Shown here piece after piece: positions 1 through 11,500 of a DNA stretch of 64,000 bases (within the stretch, counting starts at the first letter, position 1; the number at the start of each line of letters is the position of its first letter). Under the pieces are notes generated by a model that saw only the letters and a list, made by a program, of their open reading frames with translations, had not been told where the DNA came from and searched no databases. The position numbers and the translations under genes were made by a program. Origin of the DNA: Staphylotrichum longicolle (lineage: Eukaryota; Ascomycota; Sordariomycetes; Sordariales; Chaetomiaceae); NCBI GenBank assembly GCA_019096155.1, contig JAHCVI010000001.1:682001-746000 (forward strand), in the 5' to 3' direction.

Positions 1-930
1 GAGGGCGAGGGTGTACGCGCGCAGGACGATCTTGAGGACGAGGTTCCACCACTGCTCGAGGCAGGCTGGGTTGCCGAGGTGGGTGCCCGTGAGAAAGGTG
101 AACTGGAGGTCGGCGAGAATGGCTTGGTCGGCGGTGGTTGTGAGGAGGGCGAGGACACGGGCGGACGTGTCGGCGTTGCGGGCACTTGAGGGTTGCAGGT
201 CGAGGATTTGGAGGTCGCGCATGTCCTGGCTGAAGAGAAAAGTGAGCTTGTTGTTGATGGGGTCGGCGTCGAACTTGGTTGTTGAGGTGGGGCTTGCGCT
301 GTGGCGAGCGTCTTTGGGGCAGTCCATCGAGTCAACGAGGTATTCTTGGACGTCTTGTTCCCCAGTGATTCTGGCAAGGGATTCGGTGGATATTGCGCTC
401 GTCAGGGCCTGCCAGAGGCTCGCTGGAGACCGCGCCCATGCCGGATGCGTGCCGCCCAATGATTTTGCAGCGTTGTCTTTGTGGGTGTAGAGGGTGTATG
501 GTTGGAGCACCGGATAGACGGCTTCGATGTTGTCCTCCTGGTTGCGAGCCCTGGGCGGACTCCCCGGCTTTCCCAACACCTCGTTGTACCCGTCCCATTG
601 CTTGATGCGTGCAGTTCCTTGTCTTGTCGTCACAAACCAGTACCCGCAGCGCGAGACACCGCTAAGTTGCTGGACCCAGAGAAAATGGGCACCTGGTGGA
701 ATGTCTCGGAAACCTAGAAGACTTCTGCTGGTTGTCACTGCCATGGTATCAAGCCCGACGATAAAGTTTCCCGGCAGGCTCAGGGTTCTGAACACATCTC
801 CTTTTTCGAGATAGGTCGGCAACGGGGGGATGGCAGCCTTTCCTGCCCGAGACACGACCATTCCACTATCGGTCGCCAAAGGTGGCGGAGAGTCCTCTTT
901 GGACGACTTCTCTCTTGGAAGACCCGGCAT
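1..930 (-). CDS. aar2: AAR2 splicing factor (U5 snRNP assembly), 3' end outside window
   Basis: A single open frame reads leftwards from the ATG at 930 to base 1 (310 codons) without a stop, so the C-terminus lies beyond the window. An in-frame TGA about 45 nt upstream supports this start; a second in-frame ATG lies at 861. The N-terminal part holds the family core: a 'VGLDT' strand, then 'LLGFRDIPPGAHFLW' near residue 70, which matches the conserved 'GI/FRDIPPG.HF' signature of AAR2. A later 'EQWWNLVLKIVLRAY' segment fits the helical C-terminal domain. In yeast, AAR2 binds the RNase H and Jab1 domains of Prp8 in the cytoplasm and keeps it from Brr2 until U5 snRNP matures. No intron is needed. 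Recognition is from family motifs, not from a search. Confidence 0.85.
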   Translation of the reverse strand, partial: MPGLPREKSSKEDSPPPLATDSGMVVSRAGKAAIPPLPTYLEKGDVFRTLSLPGNFIVGLDTMAVTTSRSLLGFRDIPPGAHFLWVQQLSGVSRCGYWFVTTRQGTARIKQWDGYNEVLGKPGSPPRARNQEDNIEAVYPVLQPYTLYTHKDNAAKSLGGTHPAWARSPASLWQALTSAISTESLARITGEQDVQEYLVDSMDCPKDARHSASPTSTTKFDADPINNKLTFLFSQDMRDLQILDLQPSSARNADTSARVLALLTTTADQAILADLQFTFLTGTHLGNPACLEQWWNLVLKIVLRAYTLAL

Positions 931-3900
931 CTGGACGTCAGGCCTCGGCAACGAGCCTCTGTCTTCTTTATTCATTGCATGCACTTGGTCTAAAAAGGTC
1001 CTGGAATGCCTTCGGCCAGAAGAACTCTGGAACCCTTCTCCAGGCACAGGCAGCCGTGAAGAGCGAACTGGAGAGTCCAGGTTGGTATTGTCGTGCCACG
1101 AGAATATCGAGCTCGGGCGAGTTCCACTGCCGGATGCAAGAAGTCTCCTTTCGAACTCGGTACAGTCTTGGAAGTTGACACCGCAGCTGCCTGCTGTTGA
1201 CGAGCAGGAAAGGGATCGAACCAATGCTCGGCAACGTGAGGGTTGGGCCTGGAAGAATAGGGCCTGTTGTCCAAGAGAACTGATTGCCCGGACTGTGTGC
1301 TGTGGCAATTGAGGGATGTGTTGTTGTCAATTGATTTGTCGGTCGTCCGACTTGCGAAGGTATTGAGTACTCGATTGATTGATAGGCAACTTTACCAAGT
1401 TGTTGTTAAGTTGTTGTTGTTGTTTTGCCTCTGCTAGGTTGACAGCTCATCGTTGGTTCAGTCTTCAACGAATTTGCGCTCCACAAGAACTTGCGCCAAG
1501 AACAGACTGGCAACGACACAAGCCCCGACACTCAAAACAAGGTCAAGGCCAAACTAAGAAAATTTAACAAGTAACGTTATTCCAGTAAAAAACAGACTAG
1601 TTTAACCGTCTCAGCATGACGCATACGCTACGCTTGAATGAGAAGGTTGTTTGTCTGCGGCACGGCCCGTGATGCCACGGTAATTGCTGCGGGACCAGCA
1701 GGAGACTCAGCCACAAGCGCCGGCACGCTGGATGATACCCGGGTGCCACCCGAAGGCATGGAATCTTCCACGGATCGCATCAGAGACACAGTCTCGGGAT
1801 TTAGTGCAGTCTTGTGTTGCATCACTATCGGATGTCCAGGGATACACAAACGGGCAGCCGAACAAGACGGCAGGCTCCGTGGCTTTGCTCCAGGGCCCCT
1901 GCCATGTCCACGGTGCATCTTGGCAGGAAAGGGTACTGTACCACACCAAACGACGGATCATATGTGGTAGTGTTTTCTCGTCATCCATTATCGCCTCATG
2001 ATTTTGGTGCAAAAGAACTACAGTCCCTTAAGGTGCGCGTCTATCGTCATGATTTGTCAAGAGACTTCGAAACAAGGCAGCGAGTTGAACAACCGTTGCC
2101 TTTACCCGGGCTCGCCGGGGCCTAACGTTAGTTGTTCAGCGGCTCGTATCCTTGCCGTGGGCTTGAAACTCGTATTCTCCCTGACCTTTTATTTTTCTCC
2201 AGTCCCTGTGCTACCTCTCTACACTACGGTACAAGCCAACCCGAGTCTCGGCTCATTTGCACGGGCCGGTCAGGCAGCGCCAACCAAGCCCAACGTTACA
2301 TACCTTTATCCCGTCCCACCTGAGACTCGACTGACAGATGCCCCCATCAAATTCCCCGTTCTGTGTCACCAACACATGCATCCTGCCGCCCCGAATCCCG
2401 CCCACCGTCTCCCGTTCATTCGACATGGCACAGCAGCAACCCGCGTGTAACGACGCACCGAGCCCCAGACAAACCGCGGTGGCTGTTCAATCTCAAATCT
2501 TCCCTTCCACACTAGCCCCATCTCAGCTTCCCACGCCTTTCTCCCCGAAGGTGTGGTTACACAAAGCTAAGGCAAACAGGGTTAAATCAAACAACGGGTC
2601 GCCGAGCAGAGGAAAACAAGCCTTTTTTCCCGAGCTGCACGCCATCAGCACGCAGACTGCAGAGCAGGCAGCAGCAGCGGCTAGCAGCAAGCAACCTCGT
2701 ACCGGCCCCTGTGCACAGTATGTACCATCCACAGAGCAACCCCCCGCCAACACAACCCTGCCCCCCTCCTCCCCCACGTGTCTTTCATCTATTCAGAACC
2801 AACCCGGCACATCTCCCGTCCATACATACAGGACGGGATCTCGGGCAAGAAAAAATATAAGAGCACATTAAAAAAAAACGTCCCACGCCACAGAAAAGCT
2901 TAGCCGCGTCTCCTTCCTGCCTAGTTTGCAGCGAATCCCAAGCAGTTGGGTCTGCGCCGCACCACAACTTGTATAGGTTGCGTGCCACGCCGCGGGCGCG
3001 GGGCGGGAAGGGCAGAATAAATAAACTATTGTACAGTACAGTACATACCAAGCTGTGATCGGATCCGAGATTTCCCAATGCCATGGCCGTGGGAACGGGA
3101 AAGCAAGCGCTAAACGTTAGCTCTGATGTTCCTTGAGCCGCATGAAAACACGGCAAACGTCAACCTTACCTTGGTCCTGTCAACATGAAACACAGCGGGC
3201 GCATTTTGTGTCTGTATCACACAAAAGTGGCTAATTGAGTTGAGAGCTCTTGCTTTTGTTTCACCGCCGCCCCTCCCCACCGCGGTAGGTGTCACGATCA
3301 GACCTGACATGGACTGGGAACCGTCGCCCACCTGTCCATGCTCGCTATCTGTCACTGAAGAGAGACATGAAGTTCCGATGCGCGTGACGGGACCCAGACT
3401 CTGCGATGCACGTCATCCCAGGGTGTTTCAATTCCACCTCCGATGAGCCCTCGCACAGGGCTAATGCACCGACAACTCCTGCATTGTGTCTCACAGACTC
3501 TCCCGCCCTTTATTCACCGACTGGTGCGCGCGTCATGTTGAAAATGGGATTATCTTGCCCTGGCCGCTGTCCCCTTCCTATACACAAGGGGGTGCAGGGC
3601 TCGATATGCTTGCTGCACTTGACATACTCGCCAGCACATTGATTACAGAATATGCTCCAACCTCCAACCTCCCTCCCTCCTCCTTCCTTCGACCCTCCCA
3701 ACGCCTCGTCCCCGGTTTCATCGTATCATGGACAGAAAAACAAAAAACAAAAAAACGAAGTTACAAAACACCAAACGGAGGCGAAACACCGAGGAGAAAA
3801 AAGACGGCTCGCCTCGGCTGCTTTCGCAAAACCCCAAGCACTTAGCTCCTATCTTTCCTCAGCCAATGCCAGCGCATCAACACACACACCCTCTCTCTCT

Positions 3901-4208
3901 CTCTCTCCTCTCTCCTTTTTGGGGGTATATCCGACTGCCCAAAACCCATGGTGCAAGACAACTCAACCCCATGCCCCCCACGGTGAGCAAGATGCAAGCC
4001 TTCCCATGCCGACTCCATGCAATGTTGTTGAGAAAATGTCGGGAAATCGATATGTAAAGAAAGCAAATGAAGGAGTGGGAAAATTTGGCGTAGAAAAAAA
4101 CGACGAAATCAAGAATCAACGTCGGCTGTAAAGTGGCGCATCTTGACTTTGGCTGCTTACGGGCATCGGGAACCCCGACCCGGCAGCTCATGTATTATGT
4201 TCGGCTTC
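931..4208. other. Gene-free stretch between AAR2 and con7
   Basis: This 3.3-kb stretch should contain the AAR2 promoter (next to 930) and the con7 3' UTR (next to 4208). I see no coding block that joins into a gene. It has simple repeats: TTG-rich sequence at about 1398-1427 and an (AC)n/(CT)n tract at about 3880-3907. Two copies of the palindrome TAACGTTA occur, at 1572 and 2123; the second is followed after a short gap by TTGTTCAG, like an intron 3' end. Confidence 0.6.
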
Positions 4209-5575
4209 CTAGTGACTTGCAGGCGGGCCACCATTGTCTAAGCAGATAACGTTAACAAACACGGCATTCCCAATCCCTGGGCTTGTGGTGCAAACTTACG
4301 AGGATTGTACATCTGCGGATTTTGCGGGCCGTACGGTGATGTGGGCGAGTAGTTCGGGTAGTTATACTCGGGCATCTGCTGCTGAAGGCCAGCAGAGGGC
4401 GGGCCGGCATAACGACCCGGCTGGTATCCGATCGGAGGCAGCTGGACAGTGCCGGAGCCGGGATACGTCGTCGGGGGCTGGTTATCGGGTCCCTGAGGGT
4501 CCGCAGCGCCGTTCTGAGCAGCAGCGGCAGCCGCGACCTGACGTTGACGCTCCTCGTCCGCCGCAGCAGCCTTGCGAGCATCCTCCTCCTTCTTCTTGGC
4601 CTTCCACTCACGGCGGATCTCCTTGAACTCTGTAACAAAGGCCATGTTAGCAATGCGCCCCCATGAGGTTGTTTCAATCCCGTGGTTGTCGCATACCTTC
4701 CGGAGTGCGCTTCGTGCCGTGTCCCTGCATCGTCACATGCGCATTGAGGTGGTTCAAGGTGCCATAAGCCTTCTCGCACCCCTGCCAGCCGCACTTGTAC
4801 ATGCGCTCAATCTCCTCGTAGCGCCTCCTGGGCCGCTTGTGCTGCTGAGCGCCAGGAATCGGGACGAAGCTGTAGACCTTGGGAGGAGTTTGTCAGCACC
4901 ATGTCAGACGACGGAGGCGCGCAGTCCAGGGCAAAGGGCGCGCGACGCCGTTGGACCTACTTGATGTGGGCGCCCTTGAGCGGCGGCAGTCGCAGGCGCC
5001 TGGTGGAAGATGTGGGTGCCCGGGGTGATGTGGCCGGGCGGTTGCTGACCGTAGCCGCCCCAGTCAGGGCGAGGCTGGGTATACAGGCCTGGAGTTCCGG
5101 GATGCTGATAGCCCTGAGACATGTCTTGGGGCGGGGGCGCGTATGGGGGATACTGGCTGTGAGTCGCATATGTCGGACTGGCACCTGCGATGGAAGGATC
5201 TATAGGCAGAGCGCTGTCAGACTTGGCCTGCTCCGGCTGGGGGTTCTGATGATGGCTGTGCGCATCTTGCAGAGACATGGACGGACTTGTTGGTGTTTGC
5301 GGCATGCCACCGCTGGCCCCGTTGGGGTTGCTAGCGGGGTGGTATGAGCGCTGCATGTCTGGAAACGTGCTCGACCGGGAGGTGGTCGGGTAGACGCTGT
5401 AGTCCGAAGTGGGAGTGGCCGAGTTGGAGTAGCTGGCAGACCGCGCTTCTTGCTGGCCGGCGTACTGGGCAGCAGACGGATCTACAGGTTCCGCCTTAGA
5501 CTGCGTGTCGCCGATGACACTGGGATGGGGCGAAGGCAAACCTGATTGCGAGTATTCGGGGGCGCCGCGCTCCAT
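4209..5575 (-). CDS. con7: Con7-type C2H2 zinc-finger transcription factor
   Basis: Four exons: 5575-4961, 4877-4697, 4629-4300 and 4237-4209, giving 384 residues. All introns (83, 67 and 62 nt) are GT-AG and keep frame. Exon 1 encodes the Con7-specific Ser/Pro/Tyr-rich region ('PEYSQSGLPSPHPS' near the start, 'ATPTSDYSVYP'). Exon 2 gives 'YSFVPIPGAQQHKRPRRRY' and one C2H2 finger (C234, C239, H252, H258; 'YKCGWQGCEKAYGTLNHL'). Exon 3 begins with the conserved basic 'EFKEIRREWKAKKKEE' helix. In Magnaporthe and Fusarium, Con7 is a nuclear regulator of conidium shape, cell-wall genes and infection structures. The start is the ATG before 'ERGAPEYSQSG'; the frame stays open upstream to 5794, so a longer N-terminus is possible. 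A huge intergenic region lies upstream. Confidence 0.9.
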
Positions 5576-8500
5576 AGAAAAGACGAGGGGTGGCCGAGGG
5601 GACAGGACCGGGGGGTTCTCCGGGTTCAGATGTCGGCTCGGATGACAGGCGGCCAGGGGCACTTGGGGCATGCGCCGGAGCGTCGCGGGATGCAGAGGTC
5701 CAAGGAGGGGATGTATGAAAGACGTTGTGAGGGAGGGGGACGAGACCGCCAATGTATCCTTGGCGACACAATGTGGTCTGGCGGAAGGATGCAAGTCGGG
5801 GTCGACGTGTGGCAGGACCTGGGGTTATTTGGAGTCCGCCCAGACACAAGCCGTGTGGTGGGAGGGTGTGGTGTGTGTGCGTGTGTGAGTGTGAGTGAAG
5901 GCCGGGTGGACTCAGTGGAGGCCGCGGAACCAAGCACTAATTTAGCGGTGCAGGCCCGAACAGAAAGGGCTGGGCCTTGTCGCTGGCGTGTTGGGTAGCG
6001 CAGGCAGCGCACGCGCAGCAGAATTCCGCGAAGCGATTAGCGTGCGATCTGGGCGCGCGCTAACGTGGGCCGGTCGAGCACAGAGCCGCAGCGACGTAAA
6101 GTTTAGTTCCCGGGAACCGACGGGATGGTCGAGCACTTGAGGCGCACGGTGGTGCTTCGTGCAGTAGTCCGGCAGGAGTAGTTTGACTTTGGACGGGCTG
6201 CGAGGGGACTGCACAATGGAAGTCGCGAGGGTTCGGCCGAGAGAAAATCGAGTCTAGTGCGGGAACGAGGGTGATTTTTATAAGGGGAGTGGGGGGTGGA
6301 GGGAAATTGGGATGGGGTCGAAGCTGTCCTGGGTTGCGGTCTGTGGTGCGGAACAGGGTGGTCGTTCGGGCTGGAGCTGGGCCGGGGGGTTGAGGGTGCG
6401 AAGGGTGTCCACCATCGCGCTTGCCCGCGCTGGGTGAAGAGGGGCTGATTCTCCAAGTGGAGCCCGCCGCTGTCGACAGATGCGAGCACCAGCGAATGAG
6501 GATTCCTGGGATCGCGAACTGCTGCAAAATGGGCGCGGATGCGTGACTGGGAACAAGACTGGGGAGAAATGGCGGCGAGAAAAAGCAGGGCAGGAAGCAA
6601 GGTGCTGGCTGGGTTGGAGAGAGCCGCTGCCGAAAACCACCCCCATTTTTACAAGCAGGGACTCCTCGAGTACACCAGCCACAATCTTCCCTATCAATCA
6701 CGTTTCTCTTTCGTCAGAACTTCACACAGCATGCCCGTTGCAAAGTTGAAACCCGATGCGACGTGCCTCAAAATCTGAACCTTCTCCTCTACAGAACGCC
6801 CCGATCGGACCGTCAAGGCTGTGTATCTTTAATGTTCTTGGTTGATGGGTGTATTTTACGGCGTACTGTGTATTTGCATGGTATACTCCAGGACGCGCTG
6901 TGTTTCTCCAGCGCACCCCGGGCGCCTGGGGGGGGTGATGGCGTGCACCCATGCGATTGGGAACTGCTGAAGATCCAATGGGCGCAGAACCAGAGCTTCG
7001 GCCGTCTCCCAACGAGCGGGAAAATTCTAACGCGTTTGGGTAACCCCACAGGGTGATCACTTCCGCCCCACTGGTTTCCTGGAGTTCGAACACCGCAGTT
7101 TTGACCCCGGCAGCAACTTACACAGCAAATTATGCGCCTGGTGACCAGGAATCATCTTCCTGAGAAGCAAAATCGATTGCGTATCGCCTTCATCCAGGCA
7201 TCCCGTCCCGGAGCAGGCGACTTCAACATTGCCGCCCCCTTTTCATGTTTTTATCTTCTTGCCAACTGCGGAGTTTCCTGTCAGCTTCGAACAAGCCAGT
7301 CGCTGGTTCGCCGAGCGGTGGACCACCCAAAACGCGTTAGACCAATGGATCTGCATTGGGAAAATCTCAACAGGGGTGTCGGGGGGGAGACGCCACCCTG
7401 GCGGATTTGCCTGCCCAGAGCCAGCTGCCCCTGCACAACTCCCCACATCTGCACTGACACTCCTCCAGCTGCTATGACTCGTGCGCGAACTTGACGCTTG
7501 GTGACCTGATGCAGACCCTGGGAACCGTGTGAAGACAAGAGAGAAAGGCGCAGAGACACGCTTGGGGACGCGTTCTATGCGCGGTGCACCAGCGGCAGGG
7601 CATCCGAGGGGGAGTATCTGACATGTGGCGCGCGGAGATGAGGATGGCCAAGCAAGCCGCGTGAGGAGGAGGTGTCTGGCGTGGGCTGTTGTTTTGGGCT
7701 TCCGTCCTGGCGAACGGCAAGCAACTCGCCAAAGGGGAGTCCCTTGGTTGTTTGTGCTGGGCCGTGCGCCTGGTGATCCTCGATCCTCGCCTGCTGCTGT
7801 CCAAGGGAAAAATGTCCAGAAGTGGCGGCAGGTGGATAAGGATGAGTGGCGAGGGCAGCGAGATGACTGGCTGATACAACCAGCAGCACAATGGGACGGC
7901 TGTTGCACTCTGTGGAGTCTTTGCTGGAGTCGGACTCGGCCGGGACCCTCAGAGGTGGGAACACTCAGCACGCAGGGATACCACACACAGTGCCGTGTCC
8001 AGCCAGCGTTGCGGTTGGGTTGATCTGGGATTCGGCACCCGAAAGCTCAACTGTCGATACAAGACAAGAACGAAACATGCAGCACAGCTTGTACAGTATT
8101 TCTCCAGCTGTTGAGAGGCTAATGTTGGGAAAGGACGTCCGGACGACTGTCATATCATGCAGCTGCGATGGCTGACTGTGTTGGGTATTTGAGGGGAAAG
8201 TTGAGGAGGCTCGAGGGAGGGAATTTCTAGCGTCCGGGGATCCTGGCCCCGTGGGTGGGTCACACACGGCCTGGGGTACCGGACAGTGCGTGAACACTGA
8301 ACAGTCAATTTTTGGCAACAGCGCTGGTGCGGCTGGGCCGCCAGGTAGACCGGGGTGAGGAGAGATGCAAAGATGCGGGTGCGTGAAAATGCCAAGGGTT
8401 CCAGCAACACTTGCAGATTGCAAAGATTGGGGAGGCGGTGGGGGTTGATTCGCGGTTTGGACACTACACCCTTGTTTCCATGTGGTAATTACCTAGGCAA

Positions 8501-11500
8501 TCCGGTTCAGGGCCACTGGCCACATCTGGCGAACCCCGATACTCAGTCGCCCTCTCTTGCCTTTGGAGCCGGTCCAACAACCATCTGGCAGACACGGCTT
8601 ACTCCTGGCAACGAGAGCGCTCGTATTCTCATGCGGGAGCAGGATGAGGGAGGCAAACCTACGAGCACCGTTCTGTGGTTGTGTGTGGACGCCGCGTCAC
8701 ACTCCAAGAGTGCTGGGGGGCCAGTCGGATCTCGATCTCCAGAGCTGCACCCAGTTGGCGCTCCTCTTCGGCAGCTGGGCGGAAGTGACAGATCAAACAG
8801 CAGAGCGCGCGTCGATTGCGACTTCCCTCCGGCTATCGTTTCTTCTGCCCTCCGAAGATTGCTAACCTAGCGCGCTTCGCTGTGAAATGTCATCAAGGAG
8901 TGCACGAAACTTGGACGGTTGAAATAAAGTTTAGCCCTCGGCGAATGCGGCGAGACTAAAATCGGCGTTGGCGCTTGGTGTTGGGGCTTGGATCCGAGAA
9001 TCTGGGGAGTTGCGCCGAACTGGAGCCGGATGGAACTGGCGTTCTTGCGAAACCAGTCTTGTTTGGCGCCGTCGCGAGCTTAATCCAGCCTCCAGCGAGG
9101 ATTGAAGGTGATCTGCAGTCAGGGCCCAGTTTCGCTGGTCATTAGCTCCCGTCCCGGCCTGCAACTTGCACTGCCCGGTCCCCGCTGACTCGAACAACTG
9201 GATCGAAAAAAAACATGTGAGCGAGGGTTGAACGATTAGAAAGGAAAGCGCCAACTCCTCAAAATCAGCCAGCCAACCCGTCTGAGCCGGTGCAGCCATG
9301 TCTCCAGGGCTGAGGTGCACCGGGAACAAGCCTACGCAAGTTGTGGGACAGAGTTCCAATACATCCATTCTCTCCTCGGAGAAACGCGCAGTTGACGCGC
9401 ATGGGAAAAGGAGTGGGCTGCAAAACCTACGTAATCCGCACGGCGCCTCGTCCGGCGATTTGCGCCGGGAGCCATCGAAACTGACAAGTCGCAGCGCACA
9501 CGAGATTGTCACTACTTTAGTGCGACCCAGAATGTCGGAGAGCGCCCAGCCGCCCAAACAAGGCCGTCCTCTTGTCGGGCTTTCTTGGTGACCCAAGGGT
9601 TCGGGTGCACTAAAATCGGCGCGGATGTCTTGGAGGGGCACAGAAACGCCACCGCACCGTGTATGCCTGGTAAATGGATTGCGCGATGATGCTCTGCGCC
9701 GGAGGCATTGAGGTGGTACGCGACGGACGCCTTCGTTTCGACATCCGAATCCGAGCAAAACATGGGCCAATGGAGAGCAGGCTTTGCACGACAATGCGCC
9801 AGAGGAAGCTTGGCCAAAGGTCGGTCTCGCTTGTGAACGGTTGGGAGATGATTCCCACCGATGCAAGTGTTCAAGCCCTTGTGTGACCGATCAACGTTGC
9901 AGCGAGCCCGCCACGTGTAATCGCAAGGCGGCACTAGCGGCCTCGCTCACGTGGGTTTGAGGACTGGGGCAATTTCTGGGCATCTCAGGCGTGTTGTGTG
10001 ACATTTGTTCGGACAACCAGATGCCGTGCGCCTGGAAGGTGCCAGACCGTCGAGTGGCCCCGAGATGCGCGGGGACCCGATGTCCGATAAGTGTGGTTGT
10101 AAAGTTCCAGTCAAAGAAACCGACTTATCAGAAACCAAGGAAATGGAAGAACTTCTTTGTTGGTGGAGAAAGTGACATGCGACAAGGTCACAGCGTCTTT
10201 GTCGTTCGGGAGAGTTGCTGATTGGAGAGGCGTCGTTGGTGTTCTGCTGGTCGACGGCTGACGCATTTCGTCTCGGCAGCATCCATGAGAGATTGTGATC
10301 TGTGCCTGACTAGTACATGCGCAGCCGCTTGAACTAACCCATAACGTTAGTGTCGACGATGCTGCCAAAAGCCAGCTACAAGAGTGATGGATGTGTTCTG
10401 GCGCCGTTCGACCTGCCCTGGTGTTCGCAGCAGGCTGGCTTCTCGCAGCCTGGTACACTAGATGCTGTGGATCCTCTAGGACAGTAAGACCACCCACCAA
10501 TTCGTACGGTCCTTCGCTGGAGGGCCGACGAGTCGACGACCACACCCCAGACCACCTCTCATGGAAAGCCCCAATGCGAAAGGGGCCGAGAATGGGCATT
10601 ATGGTGCCAATGATTTGGCGAGCCTGCATCCCCCTCCTTCCGTTGCCCCTTGTGGCTGCAGCGTGACGGGCGGCTCTGATAGGGCGACGAGGGCGGCGAG
10701 GCGGCAATCCGGCCGAGTCTGGACATTGCGAATTTGCACATGACAGGGTATGTTGCGGTGAGCGGCCTGGTGGTATTACCGCGGCAGCCGGGAGAGGGGA
10801 GAGTCCACATGATGGTCGCTGGGACGGAATGGATGAGAGATGCTGCTGCGATTCCGCAACCCCACGATTGGATGCGCGAGGCCGGAAGCTGACAATCGAG
10901 TTCACGGTGGAAGGAACGCTGCCTTTGGTGTGGGCCGGTTGATGCACCCCAAGTGGAAGAGAGAAAGGATGACCCGCTCATCCGTCTCCAAGCCCCACAT
11001 GCGAGCGCCCAGCATGGTTGACACGGCTAGCCCAAAACGGAATGCCGGATCCCAACCAAGGCGAAATATACAGGTATTTCCGTACCAAAAACCACGGGTT
11101 ATATTTTGATCTGTTTGTTACCACCGCTTTTATCAGTTGGGGCGCTGGTACATAGATTGGATTTATCAGTAATACCAAGGAAGGCTCCTGCAACCATCAG
11201 CAGCAGCCACACAAGGTTCTGCAAACCGCCCAGCATGGAAGAACACTGAAGACTCATCGTGAGAACATTCCTGCTTCTCCTGCTGCTAAACACAGAGAGG
11301 GCTGTAGCCTGTACAACTTGCGTCTGCATCTGCAGAACTGCACGTGATGGCAATGCATCAAGCCCAGTCCTCTTCTTGCCCCCATTCCTTCCCATTCCTG
11401 TGTCGGGGCCATCCAACGATATCCGTAACACCAAACGCCCCCAGAACGAGACCGAGACACCTGGGAATCATTACCAGCCTGGTTCCGGCATTTTCGGCAA

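Noticed and set aside
8931..9866. 311-codon minus-strand frame in the con7 upstream region
   Set aside because: No domain, unusual Cys/Trp/Arg/Ser-rich composition, no neighbours in a gene-like arrangement. Kept only as part of the desert finding.
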